NCBI GenBank assembly: GCA_023427125.1
Contig: JAEZBP010000295.1
Coordinates: forward strand, 1-6,029
Length of the DNA stretch: 6,029 nt
Direction: 5' to 3'
From: Pseudomonadota bacterium
Lineage (GTDB): Bacteria > Myxococcota_A > Polyangia > Polyangiales > Sandaracinaceae
Position 1 is the first letter of the stretch; every line of letters starts with the position of its first letter. Below, piece by piece: positions 1 to 6,029 of this stretch. The translations under genes and the position numbers were made by a program. The notes under the pieces were generated by a model. That model was not told the origin of the DNA. It made no database searches and was given only the letters and a program-made list of their open reading frames with translations.

Positions 1-395
1 GCCGCGAGCCGCGCCTCGGCCTCCGCGCGGCTGCGCGCGTCGAGCAGCGGCGGCGTCGCGGGCACCACGCGTGCGAGCACGTCACCTCGAGCGACCGCGT
101 CGCCCGGAGAGAGCTCGATGCGGCCGACGTTGCCGCTCAAGGGCGCGCTCACGACGTAGCGATCCTTCACGCGGGTGCGCCCGTCCTCGTCGACCGTCAC
201 GCGCATCGTGCCGCGCCGCACCCGGGCGGTGTCCACCTCGGCCGGCCTCGGCATCAGCGCGATCACGATCGCCGCGATCACGCCGAGCAGCGTGAGGATC
301 GTGAGGCCGCGTCGCGCCCAGCGCCGCAGCGCCCGGCGCCGATCGCCGCGCCTCGGACCGTTCTTCGCTGCACCCGCCGTCGTCGTGTCCGTCAT
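1..395 (-). CDS. HlyD-family periplasmic adaptor subunit of an ABC exporter (N-terminal part, cut by window edge)
   Basis: This is the first 131 codons of a membrane-fusion (adaptor) protein; the rest lies beyond the left edge. An Arg/Lys-rich cytoplasmic N-terminus (residues 1-30) is followed by one hydrophobic anchor (about 31-48, LTILTLLGVIAAIVIAL). A beta-rich segment comes next, with the barrel-sandwich (lipoyl-like) half-motif VSAPLSGNVGRIELSPGD at about 82-99, then 'V-ARGDVLARV'. After that the charged Ala-rich start of the alpha-hairpin begins (RSRAEAEARLA). The 'SAP-sG-V--I-l-pGD-V--GdvLa' pattern is the hallmark of HlyD/MacA/DevB-type adaptors. The ATG lies 2 nt after the permease stop, with a GAGAG-like ribosome site inside the permease end, so translation is probably coupled. 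In known tripartite systems the adaptor bridges the inner-membrane permease and an outer-membrane channel; no channel gene is visible here. Family assignment is firm, substrate unknown. Confidence 0.87.
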   Translation of the reverse strand, partial: MTDTTTAGAAKNGPRRGDRRRALRRWARRGLTILTLLGVIAAIVIALMPRPAEVDTARVRRGTMRVTVDEDGRTRVKDRYVVSAPLSGNVGRIELSPGDAVARGDVLARVVPATPPLLDARSRAEAEARLA

Positions 396-397
396 GG

Positions 398-2757
398 TCA
401 CTCTCGCGTCTTGAGCACGCCAATGAGATCGAGCTTGTCGAGCTGCCGCCTCACGAGGAGCGCGCTCGCGAGGCCTGCGGCGAGCGCGACCAGCACCGCG
501 AAGGCGTAGGTCGACGGAGCGATGGTCGCCGCGAGCCGATAGCGCTCCGGATCCGCGCTCGCCATGATCGCGTCGGCGAGCTTGGTCCCGATGAAGAGCC
601 CGAGGGGGACGGCCAGGGCGAGCTGCACCCCGAGCTCGCCGAGCAGCACCGCGCTGATCTCGCGGCGCGTGAAGCCGAGCACACGCAGGCTCGCGAGGTC
701 ACGCGCCCGCACCGAGAGGGCCACGCGCGCGTTGTTGTAGACCACGCCCACCGCGATCACGACCGCGAAGATCGTGAGGATCAGCGTCATCGCCGCCATC
801 GACTGCCCGCTCTGATCGCGGAACTGATCGATGATCGCCTGGCGCCGCGTGATCCCGATCACGTGCGGCAGCTGGCGCGCCCGCGCGCGCAGCTCGTCGA
901 GCGCGCGCGGATCGACGCGCATCACGACCATCGACACGCGGCGCTCCTCGCCGATCAGCCGGTGCAGCGCCGCGTCGCTCATGTGCCCGGAGAGCCCGAA
1001 CGACTCGTCGATGAGGCCCGCGACCCGCACCTCGCGCGCCTGCCGCTCGCCCTCGAGCGGCTCGACGATGACCGCATCCCCCACGCGCACGCCGAGGATC
1101 TCGCCGAGCTTGCGGGTGAGCACCACGCCGTCCTCCGGCACCCGCACCTCGCGGCCGTCGACGTCGAGGAGCGCGCGCAGCGTGTGGTCGTCGCGGTGGC
1201 CCTGCACCGCCACGTCGCGCCACCTCGCGCCCGCGCGGATGCGCGCCGAGACCATGCGGATCCCCTCGGCGCGCTCGACGCCCGGCAGGTGCTCGAGCTC
1301 GCGCACCGCGCGCTCCGGCAGCGGCCGCGAGAACGAGACCTGCACGTCCTCGCGCCACGCGGTCTGGAACTGCAGCTCGATGAGCCGGTCCATCGCGTCG
1401 CCCGAGAAGCGCCCGACCACCATGATCGCGATTGCCATCGCGATGCCGACGCTCGAGAGCGCGAGGCGCAGCGGCCGGCGCTCGATCTCGCGGAGCACCA
1501 TGCGGCCCGAGACCTCGAAGAGCCTCGCGGGCAGCCCGCGCGAGAGCCACGTCGCGCGGTAGCTCGCCGGCGCCGGCGCGCGCATCGCCTCGGCGGGCGG
1601 CATGCTCACCACCTCGCGCACGCTGCCGAGCGCGCCGATGACGGCCGAGCCGAGGCTAATCTGCACGCCGACCGCCACCACCGACATCGGCAGGCGGTAC
1701 GCGCTGAAGGGGAAGCGGAAGAAGTCGGTGTAGAGCGAGGTCATCGCGTCGCCGAGCCAGGCGCCGAGCGCGACGCCGAGGAGCACGCCGAGCAGGACCA
1801 TCACGCCGCAGAGCTCGAGGAAGTGCAGCCCGACCTTCCAGCTGGGATATCCCACCGCCTTCATCACGGCGATCTCGCGGCGCTGGAGGTGGACGAGCCG
1901 CGCGAGCACGACGTTGAGGAGGAAGGCCGCCACGCCCAGAAAGATCAGCGGGGCGATGGTCGCGAACGACTCGAGCTGCGCGAGCTCGCCGTCGAGGAAG
2001 TAGTTCGACGACTGCTGGCTGCGATCGACCACCCGGAACGCGCCGTAGGGCGCCAGCGTGCGATCCACCGCGGCGACCACGCCAGCGGAGGACGCGCCGG
2101 GCTGCATGCGGATGACCGCGCTGTTGAACGCGCCCTCCATGTGGAACGCCGCGGCCATCGCGGAGCGCGGCATCCAGATCACCGCGAAGCGCTCCTCGGA
2201 CGCGATCGCGCTCTCGGTCGCGGCGAAGACGTACTCCGGCGACATCGCGATCCCGACGACGCGCAGCTCGTGCATCTGCCCCTCGAGCACCGCGGGGAGG
2301 ACGTCGCCGGGCCGCACGCCGTGCTTCGACGCGAAGGACTCGATCAGCACGATCTCGTCGTGGCGCTCACCCTCGGGCATGCGGCCCTCGAGCAGGTAGA
2401 CGCCATTCATCGGCGGCTCGCCGGAGTCGGGGATCGACACGATGTCGGCGATGCCCGCCTCGGCGAGGAAGTCGACCGGCAGGAGCGCTCGCTCGACGAG
2501 GCGCGGATACACCGCGGCGACGCCCTCGATCGCCTCGAGGTCGCTCGCGACCGAGCTCGGCGCGCGCTCGAGCGTGGCGAAGACGTCACCGAAGCGCTCG
2601 TCGGTGTAGTACGCGTCGCGCGTCGAGAGCAGGCTCACGTAGGTGCTGCGCAGCGAGACCCACGCCGCGATCCCCGCCGCGACCACCAGCGCGATGGTGA
2701 TCACCTGGCCGCGGAGCTGGCCGAGATCGCGCAGCAGCTTGCGATCGAGCGCGCGCA

Positions 2758-2758
<1 letters not shown>
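398..2758 (-). CDS. ABC transporter permease with two FtsX domains (MacB/DevC-like exporter, 786 aa)
   Basis: This is the membrane subunit of the exporter. I see two homologous halves, each with one leading membrane segment, a large extracytoplasmic domain and a three-helix FtsX domain, giving about 8 membrane segments. These lie at about 17-36, 268-288, 314-337 and 357-380, then 432-450, 655-676, 702-724 and 748-770. Each FtsX half carries the typical cytoplasmic 'coupling' stretch after its first helix: RREIAVMKAVGYPSWKVG (293-310) and RARDLASLRVLGFTRREI (684-701). Periplasmic MacB-PCD-like regions span about 40-265 and 455-650. Length (786 aa) fits two-domain FtsX permeases of about 780-850 aa. 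The start chosen is the ATG that overlaps the ATPase stop (TGATG). Two in-frame GTG codons lie just upstream (2761 and 2764) and cannot be excluded. The ATPase gene precedes it and the adaptor gene follows after 2 nt. Family role: mechanotransmission-type export or lipoprotein/lipid handling across the envelope. Substrate cannot be inferred. Confidence 0.93.
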
Positions 2759-3468
<710 letters not shown>

Positions 3469-3473
3469 TCGGG

Positions 3474-3479
3474 TTTCCT
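3474..3479 (-). promoter_or_regulatory. Ribosome binding site of the ABC ATPase gene
   Basis: On the minus strand AGGAAA is followed after 5 nt (CCCGA) by GTG at 3468. This is the clearest Shine-Dalgarno match in the operon, and it decides the start of the ATPase against the longer upstream reading frame. It lies in the 43-nt gap after the kinase stop, where I see no hairpin convincing enough to call a terminator, which supports read-through from the kinase gene. Confidence 0.7.
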
Positions 3480-3511
3480 GCCCACGTTTCAGGGCCGGCG
3501 CAAGGGGAAGG

Positions 3512-4897
3512 TCAGGCGATGGGCAGGCGCACGAGGAAGCGGGCGCCGCCCTCGGGCGGGCTCTCGACCTCGATGGTCCCACCGAGGCGCTCGATGATGG
3601 TGTGGCAGACCGCGAGGCCCAGGCCGGTGCCCTGGCCGGGCGGCTTGGTCGTCACGAAGGGCTCGAAGAGGTGCTCGCGGATCGAAGCCGGGATGCCCGA
3701 CCCGGTGTCGGCGACGGCGAGCTCGACGAAGCCAGCGGCCGGGCGCACCTCGAGCGTGATCGTGCCCTCCCCCTCGATCGCGTCGGCGGCGTTGAGCAGC
3801 AGGTTGAGGACCACCTGCGCGAGCCGCGCCGCCTCGCCCCGAGCGGGCGGGCACTCCTCCGCGAAGCGGCGCTCGATCGTGATCCGCTGCAGGTCCTTCT
3901 GCGGAGCGACGAGGCGCACCGCGTCCTCCACGACCTCCCTCAGATCGCACGAGCGCTCGGCCGAGGCCGGCTCGTCGCGCGCGAAGTCGAGCAGATCGCG
4001 GATGATGTGGTGGATGCGCTCGGTCTCCTTGCGCACGCGGCGCAGGAACTCGCGCTGCTGCTCGGGGGCGAGATCGCCCGCCTCGACGAGCTCGACGAGG
4101 CCGAGGATCGCGCTCAGCGGGTTGCCGATCTCGTGCGCGACACCGGCCGCGAGCCGCCCGACCGAGGCCAGCTTCTCGCTGGTGACCAGCGAGCGCTGCG
4201 CGGACGCGAGCTCCTTGGTCGTCCTCTCGAGCTCCTCGAGGCGGCGCCGCAGCGTGGCGCGCTCCGACGCGAGCTCCGCCTGCATGGCGTTGAACGCGAC
4301 CGCCAGCCGCGCCACCTCCGCAGCGCCGCGCACCGGCACGCGCTCGGGCTCGGCACGCGCGGGCGAGCGCGCGAGCCGCTCCGACGCGCGGGTGAGATCC
4401 TCGACCGGCCGCACGATCGATCGCCCGAGCAGGATGTACGTGAGGAGGAGGGCCGCCGCGGCCGTGATGCCGACGTAGAGGAAGAGGAGCCCGGGAAGCG
4501 AGCGGCCGGCCGGCTCGATCCAGAGCGCGAGCGCGCGCCCGCCGTCCTCGACCTCGATCGACGGCGCGCCGCGGCGACGGCCTCGCGCGATCGTGGGCTC
4601 GTCGGATCCGCCTCGGAGCTCCGCGCCGGCGATCCCGCCCGTCCCGATCAGCGCGTCGAGCGAGGACTCGCTCGCACCGGCGGCGAGCAGCGCGCGCGCG
4701 GTGCCCTCGGCGGCGCTCCTTCGGTCAGCGTCGATCGCGCGGCTCCCGAGGCTCGAGGTGGCGAGCCCGAGCAGGAGCACGCTCAGCGCGAAGCCGAGCC
4801 CGAGCACCACGAGGATCTGCGCGCGCAGCCCGACGCCGTGCTCGCGCCCGAGGCTCGACAGCGCAGGCTCGGACGGCCGCTCGTTCTCCTCGCTCAC
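3512..4897 (-). CDS. Transmembrane sensor histidine kinase with HAMP domain, NtrB/ZraS-like core (461 aa)
   Basis: This is a membrane-bound sensor that autophosphorylates on histidine and passes phosphate to a response regulator. Domain order: short cytoplasmic N-terminus; TM1 at about 24-46; periplasmic sensor region of about 85 residues (about 50-134) with no family I recognise; TM2 at about 135-157; HAMP linker at about 158-212; Glu/Arg-rich coiled coil (about 205-240); dimerisation/phosphoacceptor domain with H-box GVAHEIGNPLSAILG (His255); and an HATPase domain. The HATPase has N-box QVVLNLLLNAADAI (Asn369), G1 DTGSGIP (397-403), F-box FEPFVTTKP (411-419) and G2 GTGLGLAV (423-430). All catalytic boxes are intact and there is no receiver domain. 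The frame is open to 5215, but the extra 106 residues are Ser/Arg/Pro-rich and antisense to another gene. GTG 4897 is the best start, although it has no clear ribosome site. The exporter genes follow after 43 nt, so it probably senses a condition handled by that exporter. Its regulator is not in the window. Confidence 0.92.
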   Translation of the reverse strand: MSEENERPSEPALSSLGREHGVGLRAQILVVLGLGFALSVLLLGLATSSLGSRAIDADRRSAAEGTARALLAAGASESSLDALIGTGGIAGAELRGGSDEPTIARGRRRGAPSIEVEDGGRALALWIEPAGRSLPGLLFLYVGITAAAALLLTYILLGRSIVRPVEDLTRASERLARSPARAEPERVPVRGAAEVARLAVAFNAMQAELASERATLRRRLEELERTTKELASAQRSLVTSEKLASVGRLAAGVAHEIGNPLSAILGLVELVEAGDLAPEQQREFLRRVRKETERIHHIIRDLLDFARDEPASAERSCDLREVVEDAVRLVAPQKDLQRITIERRFAEECPPARGEAARLAQVVLNLLLNAADAIEGEGTITLEVRPAAGFVELAVADTGSGIPASIREHLFEPFVTTKPPGQGTGLGLAVCHTIIERLGGTIEVESPPEGGARFLVRLPIA

Positions 4898-4930
4898 GCT
4901 GGCATTGGACCCGAAAGGGACGGAGACCGC

Positions 4931-4959
4931 TACATGCACATCGACGGTGGGGGCGTGTA
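4931..4959. repeat. Imperfect inverted repeat TACATGC/GCGTGTA around the ribosome site
   Basis: TACATGC (4931-4937) and GCGTGTA (4953-4959) are inverted copies with one mismatch, separated by 15 nt and centred 22 bp apart, about two DNA turns. In RNA all seven positions can pair (one as G-U), which would place the GGTGGGGG ribosome site of the plus-strand gene in the loop. It could be a regulator operator or a small translational hairpin. A 7-bp imperfect repeat can also arise by chance in GC-rich DNA. Confidence 0.3.
4946..4953 (+). promoter_or_regulatory. Ribosome binding site of the 114-aa plus-strand gene
   Basis: GGTGGGGG ends 8 nt before the ATG at 4962. This purine-rich stretch is the best Shine-Dalgarno candidate nearby. 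It supports starting the gene at 4962 rather than accepting the long frame open from 4593, which runs antisense through the kinase gene. Confidence 0.5.
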
Positions 4960-4961
4960 CG

Positions 4962-5306
4962 ATGCGCCTCGTGCAGACGGTGGCGCTCGACGGCTTGCTC
5001 CAGCTCATCGACTCGGCGGAGGGCCGCGCCAGCGCGGCCGAGGTGGCCCCGCCGGGCCTCCCTCCGGTGGAGGGCGGCGCGCTCCTGCCGCTCCGGCAGG
5101 CGCACGATCTCTTCCTCCTCGCGTTCCAGCGCCTCTTCGAGGCGTTCGGCCGGCCGGACCACCCGCGCGAGGACGGCGTGCCGGCCGATGACGGCGAGTC
5201 GGCGGCCCTCGCCATCTGGGACTTCGAGGGCTACCAGGTGGCGCTCGCGGTAAGGCCGGCCGACACGGCCGCCTCGGTCGTGCTCGAGGTCCGCGCCGCC
5301 TCGTAG
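4962..5306 (+). CDS. Hypothetical protein, 114 aa, divergent from the kinase operon
   Basis: I do not recognise a family. The protein starts MRLVQTVALDGLLQLIDSAEG, has a Pro/Gly-rich linker (about 30-46), an amphipathic helix (about 47-63, HDLFLLAFQRLFEAFG), an acidic loop (66-80, Asp/Glu-rich) and a C-terminal pair of likely beta strands (about 84-112, IWDFEGYQVALAVRPAD then SVVLEVRA). It has no signal peptide, membrane segment or cysteine, so it is probably cytoplasmic. Reasons to call it real: balanced composition with hydrophobic periodicity, a ribosome site 8 nt before the ATG, G/C-rich third positions, and a tight fit between its neighbours (64 bp from the kinase start, 2 bp from the lipoprotein stop). 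The competing minus-strand frame here is Ser/Arg/Pro-rich low-complexity sequence. Its role is unknown; its position suggests a possible link to the kinase-exporter operon, but that is inference only. Confidence 0.68.
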   Translation: MRLVQTVALDGLLQLIDSAEGRASAAEVAPPGLPPVEGGALLPLRQAHDLFLLAFQRLFEAFGRPDHPREDGVPADDGESAALAIWDFEGYQVALAVRPADTAASVVLEVRAAS

Positions 5307-5308
5307 CG

Positions 5309-5767
5309 TCAGGGCTCCGCTTCCAGCACCGCGTCCTCTCGCTCGTAGCCCTCGGGCCGCTGCATCAGATCGACGAGCACCTCCACGTCGGGATCGTCGT
5401 CGCTGATGATGATGCGACCGGACTCGAGGTCGAAGAACATCCGCGGGTCGCCGTCGCGGCGCGTGCCGTTCGAGTCGTGCGCGAACACCAGCTCGTCGCC
5501 GTCTTGCCGGCAGTTGTTGTAGCCCGCGCCGCTCAAGCCGTAGACGAGATCGCCGCTGCAGCGGACGCGGATGCGGCAGTTGAGATAGCCGCCGTTGGCC
5601 CGCACCACCTCGACGCTGCAGGTCTCGCCGGTGCGCGCCATCGTCGGCCCACGCGCGGTCACCACGCGCCCGCGATACACGATGGGCTCGCCGATCTCCT
5701 CCACCGACACGAGCGGAGCGCCGCACGCCGAGAGCGCGATCACGAGCGCGAGGGAGGTCTTGCGCAT
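5309..5767 (-). CDS. Predicted lipoprotein of unknown function with four extra cysteines (152 aa)
   Basis: The N-terminus is a classic lipoprotein signal: Arg2-Lys3, hydrophobic TSLALVIA, then lipobox LSAC with Cys15 as the lipidation site and Gly at +2, which favours outer-membrane sorting in well-studied Gram-negatives. The mature part (about 137 aa) has four cysteines (Cys50, Cys64, Cys70, Cys86) in a beta-rich stretch (ETCSVEVV, YLNCRIRVRC, GYNNCRQDGD), likely two disulfides in the periplasm. An acidic C-terminal part follows (ISDDDPDVEVLVDLMQRP). The frame opens further upstream to a TTG at 5806, but ATG 5767 gives the normal signal-peptide length, so I chose it even though its ribosome site is weak. 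I recognise no domain family. It converges with the 114-aa gene with 2 nt between stops, leaving no room for a terminator between them. Confidence 0.78.
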   Translation of the reverse strand: MRKTSLALVIALSACGAPLVSVEEIGEPIVYRGRVVTARGPTMARTGETCSVEVVRANGGYLNCRIRVRCSGDLVYGLSGAGYNNCRQDGDELVFAHDSNGTRRDGDPRMFFDLESGRIIISDDDPDVEVLVDLMQRPEGYEREDAVLEAEP

Positions 5768-5847
5768 GGAGCGCCGCAGGATCACCGCGAGCACCGCGGC
5801 GATCAAGCCTGCACCGAACCTACGGGCGCGGCTCCCGGCGATCGGGG

Positions 5848-6029
5848 CTATGCGGCCAGCAGCTCGCGGGTACGCGACTCCCAGCGGCCGTTGAACAGGT
5901 CACCGCGGAGCGCGGCCATGTGCCCGGCGCCTTCGGGCGACCACCGCATACCTTGGAGCTAGAGCCGGCTGCCGGTGACGTGGAAGTTCGCGCTCTCGAC
6001 CGCACCGCTGCCGACCCGCAGGCCGCGGG
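5848..6029 (-). pseudogene. ISKra4-like transposase C-terminal remnant with in-frame stop (cut by window edge)
   Basis: On the minus strand, from the right edge, one frame reads GLRVGSGAVESANFHVTGSRL, then TAG (5961-5959), then LQGMRWSPEGAGHMAALRG and finally FNGRWESRTRELLAA before its natural stop TAG (5850-5848). The pattern 'GSGAVESA---V--RLK--GMRWS-EGA--M--LR' is the conserved C-terminal end of ISKra4-type DDE transposases, in which the residue at the TAG is normally Lys. A single AAG to TAG change explains the interruption; no frame change is needed. The transposase would therefore lack about the last 37 residues, and the copy is probably inactive. The remainder lies outside the window, so I cannot say whether it is full length. 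In the 80 bp between its end and the lipoprotein start I could not identify a terminal inverted repeat or target duplication. The ATG-initiated reading of this region in another frame is an artefact. Confidence 0.75.

Larger units (their letters stand above)
4898..4961. promoter_or_regulatory. Divergent intergenic region between kinase operon and small plus-strand gene
   Basis: These 64 bp must carry at least the ribosome sites, and probably promoter elements, for two divergent genes. On the plus strand TTGGAC (4905-4910) could be a weak -35 element, with GCTACA (4929-4934) 18 nt later as a poor -10. I found no convincing consensus promoter for the kinase direction, whose promoter may lie inside the neighbouring gene. 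The location is clear from the flanking genes; the specific boxes are guesses. Confidence 0.4.

Noticed and set aside
3469..3582. N-terminal extension of the ABC ATPase frame to 3582
   Set aside because: It overlaps the kinase C-terminus, is low complexity, and the GTG at 3468 has a strong ribosome site and gives the normal family length.
4910..4919. CCCGAAAGGG mini-hairpin in the divergent intergenic region
   Set aside because: Only a 3-bp stem around a GAAA loop, without a U-tract; too short to call a terminator or regulatory RNA.
3602..5191. Long open frame (529 codons) on the plus strand opposite the kinase
   Set aside because: Arg/Asp/Glu/Leu repetitive composition with no domain sense; the opposite strand carries all histidine kinase boxes.
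4898..5215. N-terminal extension of the kinase frame up to 5215
   Set aside because: It would add 106 Ser/Arg/Pro-rich residues without domain features and run antisense through the better-supported 114-aa gene.
5821..5847. Possible GC hairpin between the transposase remnant and the lipoprotein gene (GGGCGCGGCTCCC area)
   Set aside because: The stem is only about 4 bp and has no following T-run; ordinary for DNA this GC-rich.
5820..6005. 61-codon minus-strand ORF at the right edge
   Set aside because: Ser/Arg/Pro-rich frame shift of the recognisable transposase C-terminus, which reads in another frame with one stop.

Overview
The window is very GC-rich (roughly 70% by eye) with strong G/C bias at third codon positions. 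Together with a sensor kinase, a poorly conserved lipoprotein and a degraded transposase, this suggests a large-genome soil-type proteobacterium-like organism. Myxococcota (for example a Polyangiales or Sandaracinus-like lineage) is my best guess. That is an inference from style, not from a diagnostic gene.

Layout. From about 4900 down to the left edge, four genes run on the minus strand in one tight block. In transcription order they are: a membrane sensor histidine kinase (4897-3512), an ABC ATPase of the LolD/MacB type (3468-2758), a double-FtsX-domain ABC permease (2758-398), and the N-terminal part of a HlyD-type periplasmic adaptor (395 to the left edge, cut off). The gaps are 43 nt, a 1-nt TGATG overlap and 2 nt, so the block reads as an operon for a tripartite MacAB/DevBCA-like exporter co-transcribed with its own sensor. 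No response regulator or outer-membrane channel is present in the window.

A short 64-bp divergent intergenic region (4898-4961) separates the kinase from a plus-strand gene for a 114-residue protein of unknown function (4962-5306). That gene meets, tail to tail with only 2 nt between stop codons, a minus-strand gene for a 152-residue predicted lipoprotein with four further cysteines (5767-5309).

The right edge (5848-6029) holds the C-terminal end of an ISKra4-like transposase. It reads cleanly across the window but is interrupted by an in-frame TAG, so it is a mobile-element remnant. The 80 bp between it and the lipoprotein start contain no recognisable gene or clear promoter.

How the genes fit together: the kinase probably senses an envelope or extracellular cue through an ~85-residue periplasmic domain. 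The exporter (ATPase, permease, adaptor) probably moves a lipid, peptide or small molecule out across the envelope. The substrate cannot be told from the sequence. Most of the system is conventional; the less usual points are the kinase-exporter linkage without a regulator, the uncharacterised divergent gene, and the small lipoprotein.
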